A stretch of DNA of 22,318 bases from contig CAMXZF010000006.1 of NCBI GenBank assembly GCA_947253405.1, positions 1 to 22,318 of the forward strand, given 5' to 3'. The first letter of the stretch is position 1, and every line of letters starts with the position of its first letter. Below, piece by piece: positions 7,335-15,892 of this stretch. Below the pieces are notes generated by a model, which was not told the DNA's origin, did not search any database, and saw nothing but the letters and a program-made list of their open reading frames with translations. The position numbers and the translations under genes are program-made. The stretch comes from an uncultured Candidatus Saccharibacteria bacterium (lineage in GTDB: Bacteria > Patescibacteriota > Saccharimonadia > Saccharimonadales > Saccharimonadaceae).

Positions 7335-7793
7335 ATGTTTGCAATTGACGATAAATTTGTCGACGAACTTGGTCTTAGCTCTCTATCACAAGAGGACAAG
7401 GAAGAGTTTGCTGAACATATTAAAGGCGAGCTAGAACAAAGGGTCGGTGACCGCCTAACAGAAGGCATGACTGACGAGATGCTAGATGAGTTTGGTAGCT
7501 TTGTTGATGGCGATGAAGCTAGTATGCGCGAGTGGTTTAATGCTAATGATCCACAATATTTAAACACTAAAGAATACCAAGAATTAAAGGCAAGCTTGCC
7601 AGATGCGCCAGAGGCAGCTTTGATGAGCCAATACGGTGCCTTAAAGTGGCTACAAATTAATCGACCAGATTACCCAGAGGTAGTTCAATCTGTTTTGAGC
7701 GATATTAAGAGCGAGATTATCAGTAGTCGCGAATCTATTATGCAGGGTATTGAGGAAGCCGAGGCGGAAGCTAACGCTAATAATGCAGCTTAA
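7335..7793 (+). CDS. Small acidic protein, DUF5663-like
   Basis: A 152-aa, strongly acidic, probably all-helical cytoplasmic protein without signal peptide or membrane helix. The N-terminal ~70 residues (FVDELGLSSLSQEDKEEF, then a helix with EQRVGDRL and the TDEMLDEF stretch) resemble the DUF5663 domain I associate with CPR bacteria, recognised from memory only. The function is unknown. The tail is Glu/Ala/Asn-rich and likely disordered. GTG 7332 immediately precedes ATG 7335; I prefer the ATG. Purine-rich AGGGTAGG lies just upstream. A weak -10 candidate TATACT (7282-7287) suggests its own transcript. It is closed by a strong terminator at 7825. Confidence 0.75.
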   Translation: MFAIDDKFVDELGLSSLSQEDKEEFAEHIKGELEQRVGDRLTEGMTDEMLDEFGSFVDGDEASMREWFNANDPQYLNTKEYQELKASLPDAPEAALMSQYGALKWLQINRPDYPEVVQSVLSDIKSEIISSRESIMQGIEEAEAEANANNAA

Positions 7794-7824
7794 AAATAGA
7801 AATCATAAGCTAATCTAAAACGCT

Positions 7825-7867
7825 AAAAAGTACGCAGCACTGAATTAATGCGCTGTGTACTTTTTAA
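7825..7867 (+). terminator. Strong, probably bidirectional terminator before dnaE
   Basis: A 14-bp stem (7825-7838 with 7852-7865, one G-U pair) surrounds a 13-nt loop. The left arm begins with five A and the right arm ends in five T, so it can act on both strands. A small AGGC-TTTA-GCCT hairpin follows at 7876-7887. Confidence 0.85.
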
Positions 7868-7889
7868 GTTTATTTAGGCTTTAGCCTTT

Positions 7890-7898
7890 TGCTATAAT
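7890..7898 (+). promoter_or_regulatory. dnaE: Extended -10 promoter of dnaE
   Basis: TG-C-TATAAT (7890-7898) is a consensus extended -10 ending 9 nt before the ATG at 7908. No consensus -35 or Shine-Dalgarno is visible. Transcription would begin at or just before the start codon, implying a leaderless dnaE mRNA. Confidence 0.65.
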
Positions 7899-7907
7899 AT
7901 TTATTAA

Positions 7908-10900
7908 ATGTCGAGAGTCAAACACAATAATTTAAAGCCAAGTGATTTTGTGCATTTACACAATCATACTACTCATAGCGTGCTAGATGGTATGACCCAG
8001 TTATCTGATCTAGTAAATAAAGTTAAAGAGTTTGGCATGGAGGCGGCCGCTATTACTGATCATGGCACGCTAAGTGGTTTGGTTGATTATTATATGAAGG
8101 CTAAAAAAGTTGGTATTAAACCGATCTTAGGTATCGAAACTTATGTGGCAGCTAGAGGGATGACCGATCGAGACCCGCAAAAAGATAAGCAACGCTTTCA
8201 TTTGACTGTCTTAGCTATGAATGATACTGGTTTTCACAATCTAATTAAGTTATCAACTAAGGCTAATTTGGAGGGCATGTATTATAAGCCCCGGGTTGAC
8301 CATCAATTATTAAAAGAGCTTAATGAGGGGTTAATTGTTCTTTCTGGTTGTGCTAGCGGTGAAGTTGGCGAAGCCTTAAAGACTGGTGATTTTAAAAAAG
8401 CAATAAAAATTGCTAAATGGTATAAATCTATTTTTGGTGATAGGTATTATCTGGAGATGCAAGATCATGGCCATCCAAAAAGTAATACCCATTGGAATGT
8501 GCAAGAGGCTATTAATGAGGGCGTTAAGAAAATTAGCAAGGAACTAGATATACCCTTAGTTGTAACTTGTGACGGCCACTATCTAGAACACAGTCATCAG
8601 CAGGCGCACGAAATTTTACTTTGCGTGGGTACCGGTTCATTTTTAAGCGATAAAAATCGCATGTCTTTAAGTGATTTTGAATTACATCTAACTGACCCAA
8701 GAGATATTATTGACCACTGGGGAGATGAATGTCCTGAGGCGATCTTAAATACCAAAAAGATTGCCGATCGCTGTAATGTTGAAATTGAATTAGGTAGAAT
8801 TTTAATTCCTAAATATCCTTTACCGAAAGGCGAAAGTGAACATAGCTATTTAAATAAGTTGACTTATCAAGGTCTAGCAGTGCGCTACGGTAAGATTGAC
8901 AGCAAAAAAGCAAAATCTATGAGTGTCGATAAAATTAAATCTTTTCTAGATAAAGAAGTAGTAGAGCGCGCTGAGATGGAATTAAATATAATTGGCTCAA
9001 TGGGTTATGAGGGTTATTTTTTAATTGTGCAAGATTTTATTAACTGGGGTAAATCGCAAGGTATTGTGTTTGGCCCGGGGCGTGGCTCAGCTGCCGGTTC
9101 AATTGTTTCTTATGCGATTAATATTACTGACCTCGATCCTTTGGCATACGACCTACTGTTTGAACGCTTTTTGAATCCAGATCGTATATCTATGCCTGAT
9201 ATTGATGTTGATATGCAAGATTCACGTCGAGATGAAGTTATCGAGTATTGTGCTAATAAATATGGTCGCGATCATGTCTGTAATATTTTGACTTTTGGCA
9301 CAATGGCATCGCGCGCAGCTGTTCGTGATGTGGCTAGAGTTTTAGAGGTGCCGTACGCAGAGAGCGATCGTTTAGCGAAAATGGTGCCATCTGGCCCGCA
9401 AAGTGCACATCACGCCACGTTAAAAGAGGCGGTTGCGATTGATCAAGATATGAAAAAGGAATACGAAAGCAATCCAGTTGCTAAAGAAGTTTATGATTTT
9501 GCCATTCAGCTTGAAGGTACAATTAGAAGCCATGGTGTCCATGCTTGTGGTGTAGTGATTGCCCCCGAGCCACTAGATGACCTTATTCCCCTAGAGATGG
9601 CGCAAAAAGGTGTAGTTGCCACGCAGTTTCCTGCACCGGAAATCGAAGAGCTAGGTCTTTTAAAGATGGACTTTTTGGGCCTATCTAACTTGACCATTAT
9701 TGATAACTGTAAGCGTATTGTAAAGAAGGTTTATGGTGATGAAGTAAATCTTGATACATTGCCACTTGATGATCAAAGAACCTATAAGCTTTTGCAAAGG
9801 GGTGATACCACAGGTGTGTTTCAGCTTGAGTCAGCCGGTATGAAGCGCTACTTAAAGGAATTAAAGCCGACTCACTTTGAAGATATTATCGCTATGGTGG
9901 CGCTTTATCGTCCTGGCCCGATGCAGTTTATTGAATCTTTTATTAAGCGCAAACATGGCGAAGAGCCAATATCTTACCTGCATCCAGCGATGAAGGATTC
10001 CTTAAAGGATACTTACGGAGTTTTAGTTTACCAAGAGCAGTTTATGAAGATATCGAAGGATGTCTGTGGTTTTACGGGTGGACAGGCGGATACTTTGCGT
10101 AAAGCAGTGGCGAAAAAGAAGATTAAGTTGATGGAAAAAATGAAGCCAGAATTTATCGATGGGGCAGTACGAAAATCTGGTGCCGATAGACAGTTAATGG
10201 AAAAATTTTGGACGCAGCTAGAAGATTTTGCTAGCTATTGTTTCAATAAGAGCCATGCAGCTTGCTATGCCTTAATTGCTTACTGGACGGCTTATTTAAA
10301 GGCGCACTATCCAAATGCTTTTATGGCGGCTTTAATGACTAGTGACGCCGGTAATACTGACAGGCTAACAATTGAAATTAGCGAATGCAACAAGCTTGGT
10401 CTAAGAGTGCTTAATCCTGATATTAACGAATCGTTTAATGAGTTTGCAGTTGTACCAGACACTAATGATATACGCTTTGGTCTTTCTGCAATTAAATCTG
10501 TCGGCTCAACAGCGATCGATGATATTTTGGCGCAGAAAAAGTTGGGCGATTTTAAGTCTATTGAAGATTTTGCCTCTCGGGTAAATAGTAGGGTTTGTAA
10601 TCGTAAGGTGTGGGAATCGCTTATAAAGGCTGGTGCTTTTGATAAGCTAAAGTTAGATAAACCTTTACCTAATGGTTTCGTTGGTGATCGTTCGGATTTG
10701 TTATTTAATTTAGATCGAATTATCGCTTTTGCTCAAAAGACACAGAAAGAAGCTGCTTCTGGCCAAAGCAATTTAATAGACATGCTATCGGTAAGCGATG
10801 ATTTAAAGCGAGCTCGTACACAGCTAGAGTTAATTCCAGCACCTAGAAAAACATCTAATCAAGATCAATTAGCTTGGGAAAGAGAGCTAATGGGGCTTTA

Positions 10901-11648
10901 TCTGTCAGCTCATCCACTTGATCGTTACGACACTTACTTAAAAGAGCAATCAAATAATATTAGCTCTATTAATTCTGATCAAGATGGTGCTGTGGCTGTA
11001 ATAGCGGGCCTATTAGTTAGAAGCCGTACTATTGCTACTAAAAAAGGCGATAAAATGGCTTTTATTGGCCTAGAAGATAAAACCGATGATATTGAAGTAG
11101 TGGTATTTCCGTCAATCTACAGTATGTTGCCGGATAACTTAGATAGTAATGTTGTTTTAAAAATCAAGGGACGAATTAGCGGTAAAGATCGCGACGGCAA
11201 TCGCTTGTCTGATCCATCTATTATAGCTGAATCAATAGATGTAATTAGTGAAGATGTCTTAAATAGCTATCAACCAACGGGTGTAGATATGGCTGCAATT
11301 GATTTAAAGACAGCAATAAGAAAGAAGTCTTATAATAACAAAAAAATCATGCAAAAACCGTCAACGTCAGCTCGAGCCACTAAAAATAGCCAGCCTGATG
11401 ACTTAAACCCAGTTGATACTGCTACACCAAAGATTCTATATATACACGTTAAGGACCCCAGAGACAGTCAAAAGCTTTTAGCTATGAAAGAGCGAGCTAG
11501 CCAGTTTAAGGGTGACGACCAAGTGATTTTAGTTTTAGGTAAAGATAAAAAAGACGCTATCCGCTTGCCGTTTAGTGTAATGGCCTGCGAGGAGCTGCGA
11601 GATTCAATATCTAATATTTATGGCGAAGATTGCGTTGCTATTAAATAA
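7908..11648 (+). CDS. dnaE: DNA polymerase III subunit alpha
   Basis: The replicative polymerase catalytic subunit, 1246 aa. An N-terminal PHP domain (from ~15) shows HLHNHTTHS, AAITDHGTLSG, GIETY and VVTCDGHYL, so its metal-binding residues look intact and a proofreading role is possible. The polymerase core has FGPGRGSAAGS and the catalytic aspartates Asp433 and Asp435 (PDIDVDM) and Asp588 (KMDFLGL). Met follows the second Asp where Phe is usual. An HhH region (~870-930), an OB fold (~1022-1100) and a C-terminal domain of the type that contacts the clamp loader follow. A Lys/Ser/Thr-rich linker lies near 1130-1165. It is closer to DnaE than PolC, as no exonuclease insertion is present. Its stop abuts the opposing methyltransferase stop. 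Confidence 0.97.
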   Translation: MSRVKHNNLKPSDFVHLHNHTTHSVLDGMTQLSDLVNKVKEFGMEAAAITDHGTLSGLVDYYMKAKKVGIKPILGIETYVAARGMTDRDPQKDKQRFHLTVLAMNDTGFHNLIKLSTKANLEGMYYKPRVDHQLLKELNEGLIVLSGCASGEVGEALKTGDFKKAIKIAKWYKSIFGDRYYLEMQDHGHPKSNTHWNVQEAINEGVKKISKELDIPLVVTCDGHYLEHSHQQAHEILLCVGTGSFLSDKNRMSLSDFELHLTDPRDIIDHWGDECPEAILNTKKIADRCNVEIELGRILIPKYPLPKGESEHSYLNKLTYQGLAVRYGKIDSKKAKSMSVDKIKSFLDKEVVERAEMELNIIGSMGYEGYFLIVQDFINWGKSQGIVFGPGRGSAAGSIVSYAINITDLDPLAYDLLFERFLNPDRISMPDIDVDMQDSRRDEVIEYCANKYGRDHVCNILTFGTMASRAAVRDVARVLEVPYAESDRLAKMVPSGPQSAHHATLKEAVAIDQDMKKEYESNPVAKEVYDFAIQLEGTIRSHGVHACGVVIAPEPLDDLIPLEMAQKGVVATQFPAPEIEELGLLKMDFLGLSNLTIIDNCKRIVKKVYGDEVNLDTLPLDDQRTYKLLQRGDTTGVFQLESAGMKRYLKELKPTHFEDIIAMVALYRPGPMQFIESFIKRKHGEEPISYLHPAMKDSLKDTYGVLVYQEQFMKISKDVCGFTGGQADTLRKAVAKKKIKLMEKMKPEFIDGAVRKSGADRQLMEKFWTQLEDFASYCFNKSHAACYALIAYWTAYLKAHYPNAFMAALMTSDAGNTDRLTIEISECNKLGLRVLNPDINESFNEFAVVPDTNDIRFGLSAIKSVGSTAIDDILAQKKLGDFKSIEDFASRVNSRVCNRKVWESLIKAGAFDKLKLDKPLPNGFVGDRSDLLFNLDRIIAFAQKTQKEAASGQSNLIDMLSVSDDLKRARTQLELIPAPRKTSNQDQLAWERELMGLYLSAHPLDRYDTYLKEQSNNISSINSDQDGAVAVIAGLLVRSRTIATKKGDKMAFIGLEDKTDDIEVVVFPSIYSMLPDNLDSNVVLKIKGRISGKDRDGNRLSDPSIIAESIDVISEDVLNSYQPTGVDMAAIDLKTAIRKKSYNNKKIMQKPSTSARATKNSQPDDLNPVDTATPKILYIHVKDPRDSQKLLAMKERASQFKGDDQVILVLGKDKKDAIRLPFSVMACEELRDSISNIYGEDCVAIK

Positions 11649-12185
11649 TTAAGGCTTAGTAACTAAGTTATACAAACATATACCTGTTGCTACTGCGACA
11701 TTATAGCTTTCCTTTTGACCGAACATTGCTAGTTCAATTAAACTGTCGCATTGATCAATTAGCCTAGCATCAATACCGTTGACCTCTTCACCCAATAAAA
11801 GGGCGATCTTTTGTGCTGGACGATAATTATCTAGAGGAATTGATTTTTGATTTTGCTCTAATCCAATTATTTGATAGTCTTGATTTTTTAGCTCAATTAT
11901 AAGTTGGTTAATATCATTATGGTAATTAAATTTTACGATTTCTTCGGCGCCAAGAGCGGATACATGTAAAGATCGCTTTAGTTTAGCTTTAATATGAGGC
12001 AAAATTGGTTGATTATTATCGGTACAATATTCAAGGTTGGGTGTGTAGCCAGTAGCAAAAGCCTGCTTTAACCCTAAGCATTCGGCTGTGCGCAAAATTG
12101 CACCAACGTTAAAGGTCGATCTAATGTTATGCAAGATGATGATAATCTCGCGATCAGCTTTTGAGAAAATTCGAGATTTAGGCAT
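11649..12185 (-). CDS. SpoU/TrmH-family RNA 2'-O-methyltransferase
   Basis: A 178-aa SPOUT enzyme that would methylate a ribose 2'-OH in tRNA or rRNA using AdoMet; the exact target cannot be told. The three family motifs are present. Motif 1 is NIRSTFNVGAILRTAE near residues 20-35, with the conserved Asn and Arg. Motif 2 is LLLGEEVNGI. Motif 3 is GQKESYNVAVATGICLYNL, with Tyr where Leu is usual. There is no N-terminal substrate-binding extension, so it resembles the short TrmL/TrmH-type proteins. It is transcribed leftward from a promoter between it and the pilus ATPase. Its stop codon directly abuts that of dnaE, and no terminator separates the two genes. Confidence 0.9.
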   Translation of the reverse strand: MPKSRIFSKADREIIIILHNIRSTFNVGAILRTAECLGLKQAFATGYTPNLEYCTDNNQPILPHIKAKLKRSLHVSALGAEEIVKFNYHNDINQLIIELKNQDYQIIGLEQNQKSIPLDNYRPAQKIALLLGEEVNGIDARLIDQCDSLIELAMFGQKESYNVAVATGICLYNLVTKP

Positions 12186-12212
12186 GTAATCTAATTTTTA
12201 ATATCAACATAA

Positions 12213-12220
12213 ATTATAGC
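12213..12220 (-). promoter_or_regulatory. -10 promoter of the SpoU-family gene
   Basis: On the minus strand, GC-TATAAT reads from 12220 to 12213. The predicted start of transcription near 12206 gives a leader of ~20 nt with no Shine-Dalgarno before the ATG at 12185. No strong -35 was found. Confidence 0.5.
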
Positions 12221-12239
12221 ATTTAGTGTAATACGTTTA

Positions 12240-12248
12240 TGTTAAAAT
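12240..12248 (+). promoter_or_regulatory. Extended -10 promoter of the pilus ATPase gene
   Basis: TG-T-TAAAAT (12240-12248) ends 6 nt before the ATG at 12255. This spacing makes the A of the ATG the likely first transcribed base. It is divergent from the SpoU-gene promoter, 20 nt away. Confidence 0.55.
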
Positions 12249-12254
12249 GTAGTT

Positions 12255-13928
12255 ATGGATGATGAACTAGAGCGTCAAAAGCGCTATAGAGAGGCGGAAG
12301 AGCAAAACACCGCTAAACGGGCGCGTATGCTCAATTTTGATTATCGCGATATGCGTAGCGAAGAAGAGACAATACCGCTAGTTGATGGTGTTATGGAAAT
12401 TGGCGATATGTATCGTTATCGCATGGTACCCCTATTTAAGGGTGATTATCACAAGCCAACTATTTTTGGTATTACTTTAGGCACACCAGAACCTAGATTG
12501 CGTGAGATTGTTGATGATTACAAGGTGCGCACTGAAGCAGTTGTCTACAACATGATCTCTAATTCATCTTTTAGGGCAATGATGCGACGTTACGATCCGC
12601 CTAAAGAAGTGGTTTATCAAAGCGTAGAGGTTTCCTCTGAAGGCGATAGCGACACCGTCAAGCGCGTTAGCGAAGAACTAAATAGCGTTAAAGCGGACGA
12701 CGTTTTGAATTATTTAATTTTAGAGGCTGATCGTTTATGCGCTAGCGATATTCATATAGAAAATCAAAAAGATGATGTGCGAATTCGTTTTCGAATTGAT
12801 GGCACATTGCACGTGATTGCTAGCTTAACACGCGAGAAGTACCGTGTGTTGCTTAGTTCGATTGCTAGCTCAGCTAACATTTCAACTGCCGCGATTGGCG
12901 CTCAGTCTGGTCACATCATAAGAGATATTGGCGAGCTACGGCAGGCATTTAAATTAACAAGTTCTAGTGGTAATGAGCTTGACGAAATCAAAGACCATAC
13001 GTTAAACATGCGTATTGAAACTGTGCCTACGGTTTATGGTCAAGATGCCGTTATTCGTCTATTTAACTTTGATGCTGACATGTTAAACATGGATGTTCTT
13101 GGTCTTAGTGATGATGAGATGGCTAAGCTGAAAGAAATTGTTTCGCACCCACACGGTATGGTTATGGTGGTAGGTCCGACTGGATCAGGTAAATCGACTA
13201 CACTTTACAGTATTATGAATGCCCTAAATAGCACTTCTACGAAGCTACTATCACTTGAAGATCCAGTAGAGTTTGATATTCCGGGAGTAACTCAAATACC
13301 GGTCGATACTACTAGGGGTCAAACTTTTGCTGATAACGTTAGGACATTGCTTCGCCTTGACCCAGATGTGGTTATGGTCGGCGAGATACGTGATGTTGAT
13401 ACTGCCAAAACTGCTATTCAGGCCGCTATTACGGGCCATTTATTGTTGGCAACTTTTCACGCACAAGATGCAGCGGCAGCATTTTCTCGTATCATTGATA
13501 TGATCGGAGTTAATCCAGTCTTTACAACTGCAATCCGACTAGTAATTGGTCAGCGTTTAGTTAGAAGGCTAGATGATGAAACTAAGATTCCTTATGAGCC
13601 TGATGAAATGACCAAAGATTGGATACGTAAAACTTTAGCTGATTTACCAAGTGATTTTGAAAAACCAAACCTTGATCAAATCACGTTGTGGAAACCAGGA
13701 AAATCTACTAAAAACCCTTTCGGCTACAGTGGCAGGTTAGTCTTAATGGAGCAGCTAGTAGTTGATGACGATATTATCGGCTTTATTAGCGGTGAGTTTA
13801 AGGATGTTAGTTCTATTAAAATTGCTAACACCGCACAGAAAAACGGCATGGTAACAATGTTGCAAAAAGGTGTTTTGAAGGCTCTAGCTGGTGAGACTAC
13901 CTTAGAGGAAGTTAATAGAGTAATTTAA
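12255..13928 (+). CDS. Type IV pilus / type II secretion assembly ATPase (PilB/GspE family)
   Basis: A cytoplasmic hexameric ATPase that would drive pilin extraction and pilus extension, 557 aa. The N-terminal ~120 residues are a degenerate N1 domain. The N2 domain has the LCASDIHIE motif (~155-165). Walker A is GPTGSGKST (307-315). The Asp box LLSLEDPVEF, Walker B DPDVVMVGEIRD and His box TGHLLLATFHAQDA follow. In many PilB/GspE proteins the segment after RLVRRL holds a tetracysteine zinc site. Here it reads RLVRRLDDETK with no cysteine. Retraction ATPases (PilT) are shorter, so PilB is preferred. No other pilus gene is in the window. The gene is probably leaderless and monocistronic; the next gene has its own promoter. 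Confidence 0.92.
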   Translation: MDDELERQKRYREAEEQNTAKRARMLNFDYRDMRSEEETIPLVDGVMEIGDMYRYRMVPLFKGDYHKPTIFGITLGTPEPRLREIVDDYKVRTEAVVYNMISNSSFRAMMRRYDPPKEVVYQSVEVSSEGDSDTVKRVSEELNSVKADDVLNYLILEADRLCASDIHIENQKDDVRIRFRIDGTLHVIASLTREKYRVLLSSIASSANISTAAIGAQSGHIIRDIGELRQAFKLTSSSGNELDEIKDHTLNMRIETVPTVYGQDAVIRLFNFDADMLNMDVLGLSDDEMAKLKEIVSHPHGMVMVVGPTGSGKSTTLYSIMNALNSTSTKLLSLEDPVEFDIPGVTQIPVDTTRGQTFADNVRTLLRLDPDVVMVGEIRDVDTAKTAIQAAITGHLLLATFHAQDAAAAFSRIIDMIGVNPVFTTAIRLVIGQRLVRRLDDETKIPYEPDEMTKDWIRKTLADLPSDFEKPNLDQITLWKPGKSTKNPFGYSGRLVLMEQLVVDDDIIGFISGEFKDVSSIKIANTAQKNGMVTMLQKGVLKALAGETTLEEVNRVI

Positions 13929-13971
13929 GAGTTTGTAAGTTTAAGAGGATAGATAGAAAGCATAAATAGTA

Positions 13972-14001
13972 TTGACATGGGAGAGTCATTTTTGCTATAA
14001 T
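13972..14001 (+). promoter_or_regulatory. Consensus promoter of the LysM-CHAP/trmD transcript
   Basis: TTGACA (13972-13977) and TATAAT (13996-14001), both perfect, are 18 nt apart with an extended TG-C before the -10. Transcription starts near 14008, leaving a ~20-nt leader without a Shine-Dalgarno. This is among the strongest promoters in the window. Confidence 0.85.
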
Positions 14002-14027
14002 TTAAAACGATTTTGTAAATCACGACT

Positions 14028-15212
14028 ATGAAAATTCGTAATTTAATCAATCATTTCAGCGAGAAAATCAAGAAGTTTGGTGGGAATAACAGTAAGTTAA
14101 TTAGCCGATTATCTTATATTTCGGTCTTTGCTGTTGTTTTAACTTTTGTTGTTAGCAGTTATACGCTGGGCGATAAATCAGCTAGTCAGCTGTCTAAGTC
14201 TAGTGGCTTAACGTCAAATAATTTGATTAGTATGGTGTCATCGACACCTCATATTAATGTTAATAAGGGTGACAGTAAAAGCAATAACTCAGCATCGGAT
14301 TTATCGAATACCGTTACTTCTGTTAGTGAAGTTCAAGCAGCTAGCGTAGCTTCAATGGTCGCTTCGGCTGCTAATTTATCATCGGCCAATAATGTTTCTA
14401 GTGATGTAGACTCGCTAAACATTATTTCAGAGATGGGTCAGGCTGACGTCGCCAGTGTCACCAAAAAGCAGATATCTGAATCAGCTTCAGATGTCAAATC
14501 AATTGTTGACTACGAAGTTAAAGAGGGCGAAAATGCAGAAACTATTGCCAATAAGTTTAATGTTTCACCCGAGACTGTACGCTGGGCGAACAATTTAACT
14601 GATAACAATATTAATCCAGGTACGACCATATTGGTGCCGACGCTTAACGGTATAGTTTATAAATTTAAGGAAAATGATAAGCTGTTAGACGTAGTTAATC
14701 GCTATGGCGCTAACTTCGATAACGTGGTAACTGTTAATGATATTAACGGCGATAGTGTGGCAGCTGGTCAAGTTATTTTATTGCCAGATGTTTCCTTGCC
14801 AGAGAACGAGAGGCCTGGTTATGTCGCGCCGCGCGCTAGCACTAGTGCTAACTCAATGCCCGCTTATATTGGTAACGGCATTCCAGCGCAGGCCGGTAAT
14901 CGCTACTATGCTGGTCAGTGTACATGGTACGCCTATAACAGAAGGGTTTCTCTAGGATTGCCGGTTGCTAGTAACTGGGGTAATGCTAATACTTGGGCTG
15001 CCGGGGCAATGCGTGCTGGCTATCTAGTTGATCACAATCCAAGCGTAGGATCGATATTCCAGACTGCCACTGGCTACTATGGGCATGTTGGTATTGTCGA
15101 GGCAGTTAATCCAGACGGATCTATTCACGTTAGCGAAATGAATTATCATGGTGCCTTTGTTCAGAGTGAGCGAACAATTACTAATACTGGCGACTATTAC
15201 TACATTCACTAA
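14028..15212 (+). CDS. LysM-CHAP cell-wall hydrolase
   Basis: A 394-aa envelope protein that binds glycan through LysM modules and cuts peptidoglycan with a CHAP domain. A hydrophobic segment near residues 28-47 anchors or exports it. A Ser/Asn/Val-rich linker (~50-160) follows. One clear LysM (YEVKEGENAETIANKFNV, ~165-207) and a second, weaker one (VYKFKENDKLLDVVNRYG, ~210-255) precede the CHAP domain. Catalytic Cys298 (GQCTWYA), His353 (YYGHVGIVE) and SEMNY are visible. It is a second CHAP enzyme, distinct from the coiled-coil one after ftsX. The trmD start directly abuts the stop (TAAATG), so the two are co-transcribed and probably coupled. Confidence 0.92.
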   Translation: MKIRNLINHFSEKIKKFGGNNSKLISRLSYISVFAVVLTFVVSSYTLGDKSASQLSKSSGLTSNNLISMVSSTPHINVNKGDSKSNNSASDLSNTVTSVSEVQAASVASMVASAANLSSANNVSSDVDSLNIISEMGQADVASVTKKQISESASDVKSIVDYEVKEGENAETIANKFNVSPETVRWANNLTDNNINPGTTILVPTLNGIVYKFKENDKLLDVVNRYGANFDNVVTVNDINGDSVAAGQVILLPDVSLPENERPGYVAPRASTSANSMPAYIGNGIPAQAGNRYYAGQCTWYAYNRRVSLGLPVASNWGNANTWAAGAMRAGYLVDHNPSVGSIFQTATGYYGHVGIVEAVNPDGSIHVSEMNYHGAFVQSERTITNTGDYYYIH

Positions 15213-15866
15213 ATGAAGCGGTTTTTAATTATCACGCTTTTTCCCGAGATGTTTACTGGCGTATTAAATACGTCAATGTTGTGGAAAGCAAAAAAAGACG
15301 GCTTGGCTAGTTTTGATTTAATAAATTTACGCGATTACGGTGTGGGGGTACGTCAACAAGTTGATGATTCACCCTATGGTGGTGGTCCAGGTATGGTTTT
15401 AATGGTTGAGCCTTTAACTAGGGCGATTACAGCCGCTAGAGCGAAACTACCTAATGCTAAGGTCATTTTAATGGCGCCTAGTAAGATGGTGTGGTCGCAA
15501 GCTTTAGCTAAAGAGTTTTCTAGCAGTGATAGCGACTATATTCTTATCTGCGGTCACTATGAAGGTTATGATGCCCGTATAGAGATATTAGTAGACCATA
15601 AAATATCAATTGGTCGGTTCGTTTTAACCGGTGGTGAACTGCCAGCAATGACAGTAATTGATTCAATAGTGCGTCTTTTGCCGGGTGTTTTGGGTGGCGG
15701 TCAAGAAGCGGTAGAGATCGAAAGTTATTCAGAAGACACTTTGTTGGAGTATCCACAATATACTAGGCCGGCTGAATTTAATGGTCAAAAAGTTCCCGAT
15801 ATATTATTATCTGGCAATCATCAGGCAATTAAGCAGTGGCGCGAACAACATAGTTTTAAAAAATAG
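15213..15866 (+). CDS. trmD: tRNA (guanine-N1-)-methyltransferase TrmD
   Basis: Makes m1G at position 37 of tRNAs that read CNN, Pro and some Arg codons, preventing +1 frameshifts. The protein has 217 aa, shorter than E. coli TrmD (255 aa). Substrate and AdoMet-knot motifs are visible: SPYGGGPGMVLMVEPL, CGHYEGYDARI, SIGRFVLTGGELPAM and YPQYTRPAEFNG. The stretch that normally carries the catalytic Asp (169 in E. coli) reads EIESYSED at about 168-175. By eye the position looks like Glu, with nearby Asp175; the alignment is ambiguous. Instead of the common rpsP-rimM-trmD-rplS order, it follows a LysM-CHAP gene with no spacing. It is closed by the hairpin at 15900. Confidence 0.94.
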   Translation: MKRFLIITLFPEMFTGVLNTSMLWKAKKDGLASFDLINLRDYGVGVRQQVDDSPYGGGPGMVLMVEPLTRAITAARAKLPNAKVILMAPSKMVWSQALAKEFSSSDSDYILICGHYEGYDARIEILVDHKISIGRFVLTGGELPAMTVIDSIVRLLPGVLGGGQEAVEIESYSEDTLLEYPQYTRPAEFNGQKVPDILLSGNHQAIKQWREQHSFKK

Positions 15867-15892
15867 AAGTCTATTTTAGATTGTCATAAATA

